Source of the DNA: JBGCED01 sp045106055 | GTDB taxonomy: Bacteria; Pseudomonadota; Alphaproteobacteria; CBDDJK01 | NCBI GenBank assembly: GCA_045106055.1 | Contig: JBGCED010000107.1 | Coordinates: 1-11,531 of the forward strand | DNA: 11,531 nucleotides | Reading direction: 5' to 3' | Part shown: positions 1 to 6,773 of the stretch, one piece after another | Layout: each line of letters begins with the position of its first letter | Numbering within the stretch: position 1 is the first letter of the stretch | Made by a program: the position numbers and the translations under genes | The notes under the pieces: model-generated | Told to the model about the DNA's origin: nothing | The model's database searches: none | What the model saw: the letters and a program-made list of their open reading frames with translations, nothing else

Positions 1-1
1 C

Positions 2-1348
2 TTACCGCTCGCGGAAGGCTTCGTGGCGTAATTTCAGGACGGGGCGGATAATATAATCCAATACGGTTCTGGTGCCGGTGTGAATATCAACAACCGCCTG
101 CATTCCAGGCTGAATGGCATATTCCCCTTTAGTTTCGCCCAAATAATTCTTGTCGGTTTTGACCACCACCGTATAAAAGGGCAGCCCTTCTGGCGTGGTG
201 TCGGTGGATGCCGCAATGCGTTCCACCACCCCTTCAAGATCGCCATAGCGGGCAAAATCAAAGGTTGAGATTTTAACATTTGCCCGCAGCCCCTCAACCA
301 CATATCCGCGATCCTTGGGATCTAATTTTGCACGAATCACCAATTCATCCGATATTGGCACAATATCCAAAATGGGATCGCCTGGCTTTACCACCCCACC
401 AATTGTATTATAGCGCAAAGTTTTCACAATGCCGTCAATCGGCGCACGAATATCGGCGCGCCCCGCTTGTTCGGATGCGGTTTGCAAGCTTTCATTCAGC
501 TGAACCAAGCGCCGCCGCACCTCGCCCAATTCTTCAATCGCGCGGCGTTTAAAGGCTTGCCGCTCCTCTTCTAATTGTGCTTTGGCTTCATTATAAGCGG
601 CTTCTGCGCGTGGCAGCGATGATTGCATCACGGTTAATTCCCCCCGCATTCGGCTGACTTCGGCTTCAAGGCTTAAATGTTCCATGCGCGGCACCAAGCC
701 TTGCTCCGCCAAAGTTCCCGACATTTCAAAGCGTTCTTCTGCAAGTGTGAAATCTTGTTTCAAGCTGTTTTGATGCGCCAATAATTCATCAATTTCCAGC
801 TTTTTTTGGCTGATTCTTTGATTGGTCACCGCAACGCGGCTGCTTAATTCTTGCTGGCGCGCCCGAAAAACCGAAAGTTCGCTTGCAACCAAATCGGGTC
901 TGCGCGCGGCGCGTTCTGGATCAAAAACAGGCTGGCGCTGCGTATTAATCTCTGCTTCAAGCCTTGTGCGGGTTAAGGTAAAACCGTCAATCGCCGCCAG
1001 AATTTCATTTTCATTCACCGCCGATGCACCCAGATTAAGCTGCATCACAACCTGATTTTGGCTGACAATATCCCCTTCCTCCACCATGATGGTTTCCACA
1101 ATTCCGCCTTCAAGATGCTGCACGACTTTAAGCTGCTCCTGCGGGACAACTTCGCCTGTGGCGATCGCAACCTCATCCAAGGATGAGAAATGCGCAACCA
1201 CCAACAGTCCAATCACCATAATTGAAATTGCCCATAAATTGACGCGGAATTTTCCGCTGCGATTGCGGGCAATCAGCTGCTCAAGCGGTGATTCTTGACG
1301 GGGTTGATTGTGATGGGGTGGTGAGGCTGTTTTTTTTAATTTCATCAT
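2..1348 (-). CDS. HlyD-family periplasmic adaptor of a type I secretion system
   Basis: This is the membrane fusion protein that links an inner-membrane ABC exporter to an outer-membrane TolC-type channel. The 448-residue protein is of normal family length. It has a short cytoplasmic N-terminus rich in Pro, His and Gln, one membrane anchor at about residues 36-55, and a lipoyl-like half domain with the family phrase QHLEGGIV near residue 77. A long helical hairpin rich in Glu, Gln, Arg and Ala follows at about 115-290. The second lipoyl half contains APIDGIVK, and a beta-barrel region leads to the usual C-terminal ending (RPVLKLRHEAFRER). Two consecutive ATG codons open the gene and no strong ribosome site precedes them. 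It lies 42 bases downstream of the ABC exporter gene on the same strand, so the pair is probably co-transcribed. The stop codon is two bases from the window edge, so any following gene is out of sight. The substrate is unknown. Confidence 0.93.
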   Translation of the reverse strand: MMKLKKTASPPHHNQPRQESPLEQLIARNRSGKFRVNLWAISIMVIGLLVVAHFSSLDEVAIATGEVVPQEQLKVVQHLEGGIVETIMVEEGDIVSQNQVVMQLNLGASAVNENEILAAIDGFTLTRTRLEAEINTQRQPVFDPERAARRPDLVASELSVFRARQQELSSRVAVTNQRISQKKLEIDELLAHQNSLKQDFTLAEERFEMSGTLAEQGLVPRMEHLSLEAEVSRMRGELTVMQSSLPRAEAAYNEAKAQLEEERQAFKRRAIEELGEVRRRLVQLNESLQTASEQAGRADIRAPIDGIVKTLRYNTIGGVVKPGDPILDIVPISDELVIRAKLDPKDRGYVVEGLRANVKISTFDFARYGDLEGVVERIAASTDTTPEGLPFYTVVVKTDKNYLGETKGEYAIQPGMQAVVDIHTGTRTVLDYIIRPVLKLRHEAFRER

Positions 1349-1390
1349 CTTTATATAGGCACGATCTTTTAAACTTAAACGCTTTTATTT

Positions 1391-3346
1391 TTAAACATCT
1401 GGGTTTTTAGGGTCTGGACTTTTATTGGGGCGCAGGGCTGACAAGGCAACGGCGCGTGAATTTTGTAAATTTTGTGATTCTGGCTGCGCCTGATTCTGCT
1501 GGGCATGATTTGGCGGTGGTGGTGGGGGCGGCTGAATAGTTCCGCTAGCATTAATATTGGCATTAGAGCGCGCTTGCATATTTTTCTGTTTGGCGGCCGT
1601 ATTTTTTGCCATCAAGGCTTGCAGCACATCGCTTGACTTGCCTGCATGGGCGACTTTCCCGCGCTCTAATACCATAATTGAATCCGCATGATTTAAAAAT
1701 AAGGGGGAATGGGTTGCCACAATCACGGTATGGGTTTTTGCCAATTTTCGCAAGCAATTGACCAATATTTCTTCGGCTTCTGAATCAAGGTCTGATGTGG
1801 GTTCATCCATCAATATAATCGGCGGATCAGGCATCATCGCGCGCGCCAAGGCAATGCGCCGGCGCTGACCAGAGGACAACCCAAAACCAGCCTCCCCCAA
1901 TTCCGTATCATAGCCATCTGGCAAATCCAAAATGGGCGCATGCGAGCCAACACGCTTTGCCGATTCGATCATTTGGGCATCCACTGCCTGCTGGTCATAG
2001 CCTTTGCGCACCGCATCATAAGGCATCCCGCCAATTTGAATATTGGCGCGAATCGTATCGGCGAACAGCAAGCAATCTTGCGGTAAATAGCCAACCCATG
2101 CCGCCAAATCCTTTCGTGAAAATTGCGAAATATCGGCATCATCAATTAAAATGCGCCCATGATTGGGGCGATATAATCCTGCCAGCAATTTTAAAAGCGT
2201 TGATTTTCCCGCACCATTCTTGCCCATAAAACAATGAATGCCGCCAGGCCCAATCTCGCCCGTTAAGCGGTCAACCGCAATCGGACTGTTGGAATCTTGA
2301 TCCCGATGATAGCCATAGCTAACATTTTCCAGCTTAATAACGCCTTTGGGGCGATCAAGCGGCAAATTTGCATCATCGCGTTCGCTTGGCAGCGCAAAAA
2401 TTTCGGACAAACGCCCCGCAGATTGACGAAAAGATTGAACCGCGCGCCATTGCCCAACCAGCCCCGCAATCGGCGAAATCATGCGCGCACTTAACATATT
2501 AACCGCGATTAAGGTTCCCATGCTCATTTCCTGCTGTAAAATCAACAATGCCCCAATGCAAGTCACCATCACGGTTGAGGAAAGCTGCATGGATTGGGTT
2601 AAAACCTGATGAAAATCTGTGCTTGAACCGCGAATAATGGATGCATCAATCGCATCTGCTTGTGTGCGCTCATATTTTGGTAAAAAAGCCTGTTCCAATG
2701 CAAGCGCCTTTACGGTGCTGCGCCCCGCCAATATTTCATGCATAAACATATCGCGGTTTAAGCCGCGCTGGCGTTCTTTGTTTGACAGCGCAGCCACAAC
2801 CCGCCCCGACCAAAAGGCAAGCCCGACATAAAGCGGAATGATAATGCCAAAGGCAATTAAAAGCCCAGGCGCAAGCAAATAAATCACAAATAGAAATAAA
2901 AACGCAAAAGGCAAATCAAGCGCGGTCATCATGGTTGGCCCTGATAAGGTCCCCCGAATGGTCTCGACATCGCGAAATGCGGTTTGCCAGCTTGATACAT
3001 CACGGGTTTCAAGGGTCTTTAGCGGCAATTTGCTGATTTTCTTATATAGAAAATTGCCAAGCTCAACATCCACTTGCAGCCCAACCCGCTGAAATAGCCG
3101 CGAGCGTCCAAATCTTAAAATCGTATCAAAGATCAATACAATGGCAATGATGATCACCATCGCCTCCAGCGTTGCAATGCCTTTATGCACAATCACGCGA
3201 TCGTAAATTTGCATGGTAAAAATGGGAACAGACATCGCCAAAATATTGGTCACAAAGGAAATAAACACCGCTTCCCAAATCTTGGATTTAGAGGCTGCCA
3301 GAATATCACGGATTAATGGCATGGATGAAGGGGATTGTGTGTTCAT
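1391..3346 (-). CDS. Type I secretion ABC permease/ATPase (PrtD/HlyB-like)
   Basis: This is the inner-membrane motor of a one-step type I exporter, which usually moves an RTX-type or other C-terminally signalled protein. The 651-residue product starts directly with the transmembrane domain (about residues 15-310, several hydrophobic spans), so it lacks the N-terminal C39-like domain of HlyB. The nucleotide-binding domain is complete: Walker A GKNGAGKST at 375-383, signature LSSGQ at 490-494 (Ser in place of the usual second Gly), Walker B with D514-E515, and switch His 546. After about residue 590 there is an unusual hydrophilic tail. It contains seven consecutive prolines (606-612), then Gln/Asn-rich sequence, and makes the protein longer than typical PrtD proteins of under 600 residues. 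The start at 3346 has only a weak AAAGAT-like ribosome site. The next gene is its HlyD partner. A divergent promoter region separates it from phasin. Confidence 0.93.
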   Translation of the reverse strand: MNTQSPSSMPLIRDILAASKSKIWEAVFISFVTNILAMSVPIFTMQIYDRVIVHKGIATLEAMVIIIAIVLIFDTILRFGRSRLFQRVGLQVDVELGNFLYKKISKLPLKTLETRDVSSWQTAFRDVETIRGTLSGPTMMTALDLPFAFLFLFVIYLLAPGLLIAFGIIIPLYVGLAFWSGRVVAALSNKERQRGLNRDMFMHEILAGRSTVKALALEQAFLPKYERTQADAIDASIIRGSSTDFHQVLTQSMQLSSTVMVTCIGALLILQQEMSMGTLIAVNMLSARMISPIAGLVGQWRAVQSFRQSAGRLSEIFALPSERDDANLPLDRPKGVIKLENVSYGYHRDQDSNSPIAVDRLTGEIGPGGIHCFMGKNGAGKSTLLKLLAGLYRPNHGRILIDDADISQFSRKDLAAWVGYLPQDCLLFADTIRANIQIGGMPYDAVRKGYDQQAVDAQMIESAKRVGSHAPILDLPDGYDTELGEAGFGLSSGQRRRIALARAMMPDPPIILMDEPTSDLDSEAEEILVNCLRKLAKTHTVIVATHSPLFLNHADSIMVLERGKVAHAGKSSDVLQALMAKNTAAKQKNMQARSNANINASGTIQPPPPPPPNHAQQNQAQPESQNLQNSRAVALSALRPNKSPDPKNPDV

Positions 3347-3390
3347 ACGGTATCATCTTTTATTATATTTAAATTTATCAAAGCATATTC

Positions 3391-3419
3391 ACTATAAACA
3401 GGTTTAAATCAAGAGTCTA
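3391..3419 (-). promoter_or_regulatory. Candidate sigma70-type promoter of the secretion operon
   Basis: Read on the minus strand, TAGACT (3419-3414) matches the TTGACA consensus at four of six positions, and TATAGT (3396-3391) matches TATAAT at five of six. The spacer is 17 bases. Transcription would start near 3384, giving a leader of about 38 bases before the ABC exporter start codon. This rests on consensus matching only, and the region is AT-rich enough to give chance matches. Confidence 0.4.
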
Positions 3420-3466
3420 TGCTCTATATATATAATCGCGCATTGCTTGGCTAAGCCATAAAAATA

Positions 3467-3514
3467 TTGCATCGCAAAAAAAACTTTGCTGCACTGCAAA
3501 AAAAACACTTGCAA
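3467..3514. promoter_or_regulatory. Cluster of TTGC...GCAA elements, candidate operator for phasin control
   Basis: Three related elements lie in a row: TTGC-N3-GCAA at 3467-3477, TTTGC-N6-GCAAA at 3485-3500, and TTGCAA at 3509-3514. The 11-mer GCAAAAAAAAC occurs exactly twice (3474-3484 and 3496-3506), offset by 22 bases, about two helical turns. The last element coincides with the likely -35 box of the phasin promoter, so a bound protein would block polymerase. Known PhaR regulators repress phasin genes through TGC-rich sites until polyhydroxyalkanoate granules titrate them away. Assigning this site to PhaR is inference, because no phaR gene is in the window. Confidence 0.45.
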
Positions 3515-3536
3515 TTCAAAATTAATCCTGTATATT
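3509..3536 (+). promoter_or_regulatory. Candidate sigma70-type promoter of phasin
   Basis: TTGCAA (3509-3514), a 16-base spacer and TATATT (3531-3536) form the best promoter match upstream of phasin. Transcription would begin near 3543 and leave a 5' leader of about 147 bases. The -35 overlaps the TTGC/GCAA cluster, which fits a repressible promoter. Confidence 0.5.
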
Positions 3537-3594
3537 ACCCTCATAAGCAAGAGGTTAGCACCTGCAAAACAATCTTAATAAAGATGACGCAGTG

Positions 3595-3648
3595 ATTAAC
3601 AAAGACGCTTAAATTAACAAAAATATTTGGATTAACAAAGACATTTAA
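3595..3648 (+). repeat. Three tandem 18-bp repeats in the phasin leader
   Basis: Three exactly abutting 18-base units begin at 3595, 3613 and 3631. Each starts with ATTAACAAA. Units 1 and 3 agree at 16 of 18 positions and share the 12-mer ATTAACAAAGAC; unit 2 is more diverged (14 of 18 against unit 3). The repeats lie between the likely transcription start and the ribosome site, so they would be part of the phasin mRNA leader. A peptide reading (Ile-Asn-Lys-Asp...) hits a TAA inside unit 1, so they are not coding. Confidence 0.75.
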
Positions 3649-3689
3649 AAATTTAAACCATACATCAAACAACTAAAGAATAGGATTAT

Positions 3690-4187
3690 ATGATGAATAA
3701 TAATGCAAAAAAAACCGTTGCTCCTGCAATCTCCGCAAAACAAATTGATGATGCTGTAAATGCTGGCAAAATCAATGTAGAAAAAGCAGTTGAAGCAACC
3801 AAAGCACAAGTTGAAAAAGCTTCCGCGCAAGCGATCAAACAATATGAAGAGGCTGCAACTGTTGGCAAAGAAAGCGTTGATCAAGCCGTTGCTTCCATGA
3901 GCATGGTTTCAAAAGGCTTTGAAGATATTGGCCGCGCATATTTTGAATTCGCACAAAAATCTGTTGAAACACAAGTTGAAACTGCAAAAGCAATGTTTGG
4001 CGCACGCAATGTCAATGAATTAATGGATGTTCAAAATGAATTCATGCGCAACAGCTATGATCAATTTTCAGCTGAATCTGCAAAAATCTCTGAAATGTCA
4101 TTGAAACTTGCAAATGAAGTTGCAGCACCAATGCAAGCACAAGCAACCCAAATGGTTGAGCGCGCATCCAAGCAATTCGCTGCTTAA
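3690..4187 (+). CDS. Phasin family protein (polyhydroxyalkanoate granule-associated)
   Basis: Phasins coat intracellular polyhydroxyalkanoate granules and control their size and number. The 165-residue product is small, almost wholly helical in character, free of Cys and Trp, and rich in Ala, Glu, Gln and Lys. The N-terminal part (about 15-65) has heptad-like Ala/Glu/Lys sequence. The core (about 70-145) shows the phasin_2 pattern, with SKGFEDIGRAYFEFAQKSVE followed by a NVNELMDVQNEFMRNSYDQF stretch. There is no signal peptide. Two ATG codons lie in tandem at 3690 and 3693. The AGGA ribosome site at 3682-3685 is only 4 bases from the first but 7 from the second, so translation may start at 3693. 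The gene stands alone, with its own promoter candidate, an unusual repeat-bearing leader and a strong terminator, as expected for a highly expressed single gene. A general phasin-like role without polymer is possible, since no pha synthesis genes are visible. Confidence 0.88.
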   Translation: MMNNNAKKTVAPAISAKQIDDAVNAGKINVEKAVEATKAQVEKASAQAIKQYEEAATVGKESVDQAVASMSMVSKGFEDIGRAYFEFAQKSVETQVETAKAMFGARNVNELMDVQNEFMRNSYDQFSAESAKISEMSLKLANEVAAPMQAQATQMVERASKQFAA

Positions 4188-4203
4188 TTCGTATCATTAC
4201 CCT

Positions 4204-4332
4204 TCATTATATCTTTAATTGTTGGTTTATGAACAGGTTTCCTCCTCCTTTTCCTGTTTACCGACAAAAGATATGATACAAAACGGCTGGAAAGAAAGCC
4301 CCCCGCTTTGTCTTTCCAGCCGTTTCCTTTTT
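4204..4332 (+). ncRNA. Candidate 3'-UTR small RNA with an anti-Shine-Dalgarno loop
   Basis: Downstream of phasin lies a long imperfect hairpin: 4209-4215 pairs with 4268-4274, 4219-4225 with 4261-4267 (one G-U), and 4230-4237 with 4253-4260 (one G-U). That gives 22 pairs with two small left-side bulges. Its 15-base apical loop (4238-4252) contains CCTCCTCC, complementary to the purine-rich ribosome-binding sequence. A second hairpin with a five-C loop follows and is a good intrinsic terminator. Loops carrying CCUCC are known in alphaproteobacterial trans-acting sRNAs such as the alpha-r14 family. A TATCAT box at 4192-4197 would place an independent start near 4204, but no clear -35 is present, so processing from the phasin mRNA is equally possible. 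The same box can also pair with ATGATAC at 4273-4279. Confidence 0.45.
4281..4332 (+). terminator. Intrinsic terminator of the phasin transcript
   Basis: A perfect 14-bp stem (4281-4294 with 4312-4325) is extended by five further pairs (4295-4299 with 4305-4309) across a two-base bulge and capped by a CCCCC loop (4300-4304). The descending arm ends in TTT, then CC and five Ts (4328-4332). This isolates phasin from the gltX cluster. Confidence 0.88.
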
Positions 4333-4362
4333 AAAAAACACCTAACAGCCATCATTATGGCA

Positions 4363-4392
4363 TTGCTCTTGCCATCATATTTAGATTATATA
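4363..4392 (+). promoter_or_regulatory. Weak promoter candidate for the gltX cluster
   Basis: TTGCTC (4363-4368) and TATATA (4387-4392) are separated by 18 bases and lie between the phasin terminator and gltX. Because a strong terminator precedes it, a promoter is expected in the 100 bases 4333-4432, and this is the best match seen. The -35 lies within a small inverted repeat, ATGGCA-N7-TGCCAT (4357-4375), and GCCATCAT is repeated at 4348 and 4371. Confidence 0.3.
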
Positions 4393-4432
4393 TTCCAAAT
4401 CATATAAATGATCAATCAAGATAGGAATAATA

Positions 4433-5833
4433 ATGACAGTAAGGGTTAGGTTTGCACCATCGCCTACGGGCTATTTGCATATTGGCGGGGCGCGCACAGC
4501 CTTGTTTAATTACTTATTCGCGCGCCATCATGGCGGGCAATATCTGCTTAGGATCGAAGATACCGACAAGGCAAGATCAACTCAAGGCGCGATTGATGCC
4601 ATTCAAGATGGGCTTGGCTGGTTGGGACTTGAAGGCGATGAACCGATTTTATTTCAATCCACACGGATTGAACGCCATCAGCACATTGCCCATAGATTGC
4701 TGGAAGAAGGCAAAGCCTATCGCTGCTATGCGACCCCAGATGAATTATCCGCAATGCGCGAACAAGCAAAGCAAGAGCGCGATATTTTGGCTTATAATGG
4801 CTTATGGCGTGATCGCAGCGATTATCCAGAAAATCAACCCTATACGATCAGGCTTAAAATGCCGCGTGATGGCGGATCAACAACGCTTAATGATCTGGTG
4901 CAAGGCAGTGTTTCAGTTGCCCATGATCAGCTGGATGATTTTATTTTGCTGCGCGCCGATGGCACGCCAACTTATATGCTATCGGTGGTGGTGGATGATT
5001 ATGATATGGGCATCACCCATATTATTCGCGGCGATGATCATTTAAATAATGCGTTTCGCCAAGATCAATTATTTAAGGCTGCGGGGTTTGACACTCCGAT
5101 TTTTGCCCATATACCGCTTATTCACGGCGCAGATGGCGCAAAATTATCAAAACGCCACGGCGCGCTTGGCGTCCATGAATATCGCGATATGGGCTATTTA
5201 CCGCAAGCCTTGAAAAATTACCTATTACGGCTGGGCTGGTCACATGGCGATGAAGAAATTATTTCAGAAGACCAAGCCATAGAGTGGTTTAATCTGGATG
5301 CGGTTGGGCGCAGTGCTGCCCGCTTTGATGTTGCAAAATTGGAAAATATTAACGCCCATTATTTGCGCGGCGGCAATGATGAGCAAGTGCTGCGCTTGTT
5401 AATTGAAAGGCTTGGCACAAACGCAGAAAGCCCGATCATTCAACACCGCTTAAAGCTGGGGCTTGAAGCGCTTTGCGCACGCGCGACCAATTTAAATCTG
5501 TTGGCAGAAAATGCACAAATTTACTTGCAAGAGCCTGATTATAACAGGCTGAGCGATAAGGGGAAAAAGCAATTATCCGATGGATCGGCATTATTTGCGC
5601 TGGTCATGGATCGCTTGCAAGGCGTGAAAAACTGGGATAAAATCACATTGGATGCTGCGTTGCGCGCCTTGGCAGAGGATCAACAGCTGGGCTTTGGAAA
5701 GATTGCAAGCCCTGTGCGGGCTGCTTTGTCGGGACTTGATCAATCGCCTGGGGTATTTGATTTGCTGATTGCCTTTGGCAGTGATGAAAGCCGTAGGCGG
5801 CTATCCTTGGCGCAAGCATTCTTGCAAGGTTAA
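4433..5833 (+). CDS. gltX: Glutamate--tRNA ligase
   Basis: This class I aminoacyl-tRNA synthetase charges glutamate onto tRNA. The 466-residue length matches bacterial GluRS. The Rossmann-fold catalytic domain opens with APSPTGYLHIGG (residues 8-19), which carries the HIGH-type signature as HIGG. Further conserved stretches are LRIEDTD and the RGDDHL region. The KMSKS-type loop is KLSKRHG at 237-243. The alpha-helical anticodon-binding region fills the last third and ends normally. The CxC zinc-site cysteines of some GluRS proteins are not seen (RCYAT instead). Alphaproteobacteria often carry two GluRS paralogues, and some rely on GluRS plus GatCAB for Gln-tRNA; this sequence alone does not say which paralogue it is. 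An AGGA at 4423-4426, six bases before the ATG, supports this start. It heads a tight plus-strand cluster with aromatic amino-acid genes. Confidence 0.96.
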   Translation: MTVRVRFAPSPTGYLHIGGARTALFNYLFARHHGGQYLLRIEDTDKARSTQGAIDAIQDGLGWLGLEGDEPILFQSTRIERHQHIAHRLLEEGKAYRCYATPDELSAMREQAKQERDILAYNGLWRDRSDYPENQPYTIRLKMPRDGGSTTLNDLVQGSVSVAHDQLDDFILLRADGTPTYMLSVVVDDYDMGITHIIRGDDHLNNAFRQDQLFKAAGFDTPIFAHIPLIHGADGAKLSKRHGALGVHEYRDMGYLPQALKNYLLRLGWSHGDEEIISEDQAIEWFNLDAVGRSAARFDVAKLENINAHYLRGGNDEQVLRLLIERLGTNAESPIIQHRLKLGLEALCARATNLNLLAENAQIYLQEPDYNRLSDKGKKQLSDGSALFALVMDRLQGVKNWDKITLDAALRALAEDQQLGFGKIASPVRAALSGLDQSPGVFDLLIAFGSDESRRRLSLAQAFLQG

Positions 5834-5849
5834 AAAAAGATTTTTGAAT

Positions 5850-6773
5850 ATGACCCAAAAGACATTAGAGATATTGCGCGAAGAAATTGATCAAATTGAT
5901 GATCAAATCCATGATTTAATCATGGCGCGCGGACGGGTGGTTGAACATATTGGAGCGGTTAAACGCAGCCAAACACCCATGATCGCATCGCCCTTATTGG
6001 CGGTGCGCCCCGCACGCGAGGCTGCCATGTTCCAGCGTTTGCTGGCGCGCCATCACGGCGCTTTTCCCGCTGAATCCTTGATCCATATTTGGCATGAATT
6101 AATCGGTGCTTTTACCCAATTACAAAATCAATTTAGCATATCGGTGGTTGCCCGTGACAATGATCCCCGCGACAATGATAATAGCCTGCTTGATTTGGCG
6201 CGTGATCAATTTGGCACACAAACCCAGCTGATCGCAGCTGCCAATGAAGAAGAAGCGTTACATTTAATGCAAGACGGGAAAACAAAGCTTGCGGTGATTG
6301 CATTCCCCCAGAATGATCGCGCGCAAAGGCTGCTTTGGGATCATTTATCCGAGGAAAACGCCCCTAAAATAATGATGGCGCTGCCGTTTATCCCTGTTTT
6401 GACGGCGGATGCCCCACGCGCAATCGTGCTATCTTATGCAAGCCCTGCCCCCAGCATGTCAGATCACAGCTTGCTGATTGCCAAATTACAGCAAGGGGTT
6501 GCGCATTCCCGCTTGCTTGATGCGGTTAATGATTGCTTGCGCGTGGAATTTGGCGGTGATCGCATCGCTGCAAAGATATTATCGGTTGCAGCGGATCAAA
6601 GAATCATGCTGCGCGTCAATCTATTCATGGATCAAACGCTTACCGCATCCTTATGTCAGCAACTTCCTGATATGATGGATCGGCTGGATTATATTGGCAG
6701 CTATCCTGCAATGGATATGGATATAGTTCAGCAAGCTTTAGGTAAAAAGGATATAAGCAATGAGCGCGCATGA
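5850..6773 (+). CDS. AroQ-type chorismate mutase with a degenerate prephenate-dehydratase-like tail
   Basis: The N-terminal 95 or so residues are an AroQ chorismate mutase, which converts chorismate to prephenate. Residues at expected catalytic sites are present: R10 (LREEID), R27 (ARGRVV), K38 (GAVK) and R56-E57 (PAREAA), matching R11, R28, K39 and R51-E52 of the E. coli P-protein domain with a five-residue insertion. The remaining 200 or so residues are unlike a plain mutase. They resemble in order a prephenate dehydratase plus ACT arrangement (AANEEEALHLMQDGKTKLAVI, then APRAIVLSY, then DRLDYIGSYP near the end). The dehydratase Thr-Arg-Phe catalytic motif is not recognisable. The open frame extends upstream to ATGs inside gltX, but alignment with mutases starts at ATG 5850 (307 residues), 16 bases after gltX and with a weak ribosome site. 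The gene overlaps hisC by 14 bases. It may carry the symbol aroQ or pheA in relatives. Confidence 0.85.
   Translation: MTQKTLEILREEIDQIDDQIHDLIMARGRVVEHIGAVKRSQTPMIASPLLAVRPAREAAMFQRLLARHHGAFPAESLIHIWHELIGAFTQLQNQFSISVVARDNDPRDNDNSLLDLARDQFGTQTQLIAAANEEEALHLMQDGKTKLAVIAFPQNDRAQRLLWDHLSEENAPKIMMALPFIPVLTADAPRAIVLSYASPAPSMSDHSLLIAKLQQGVAHSRLLDAVNDCLRVEFGGDRIAAKILSVAADQRIMLRVNLFMDQTLTASLCQQLPDMMDRLDYIGSYPAMDMDIVQQALGKKDISNERA

Larger units (their letters stand above)
3347..3689. other. Divergent AT-rich intergenic region between secretion operon and phasin
   Basis: No open reading frame of note lies here. Reading left to right it holds the leader and a promoter candidate for the minus-strand secretion operon (3391-3419), then a TATATATATATAATC run with a perfect TATAAT at 3431-3436 that has no matching -35 on the plus strand. 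A cluster of TTGC/GCAA elements follows (3467-3514), then a plus-strand promoter candidate (3509-3536). Last comes a leader of about 145 bases with three tandem 18-bp repeats (3595-3648). Long A-runs (eight As twice, 22 bases apart) suggest intrinsically bent DNA. Confidence 0.7.

Noticed and set aside
3431..3436. Perfect TATAAT on the plus strand upstream of phasin
   Set aside because: No -35 match is found at the right distance; the surrounding TA run makes a chance match likely.
3645..3884. Minus-strand frames opposite the phasin start, rich in Phe, Cys and Ile
   Set aside because: They are the antisense of the Ala/Lys/Glu-rich phasin sequence and the AT-rich leader, without a ribosome site.
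4348..4378. GCCATCAT direct repeats and ATGGCA/TGCCAT inverted repeat upstream of gltX
   Set aside because: They are short and could arise by chance. They were mentioned with the promoter candidate but are not strong enough for a separate operator call.
4219..4407. Plus-strand 62-codon open frame between phasin and gltX
   Set aside because: It runs through both hairpins including the intrinsic terminator, begins without an ATG or ribosome site, and resembles no protein family.
4452..5045. 197-codon plus-strand frame overlapping gltX
   Set aside because: It is an out-of-frame shadow of gltX, rich in Met, Ile and Trp, with no family resemblance.
5769..5849. 27-codon upstream extension of the chorismate mutase frame into gltX
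   Set aside because: The extension lies inside the gltX end and lacks mutase similarity; the AroQ domain begins at the ATG at 5850.
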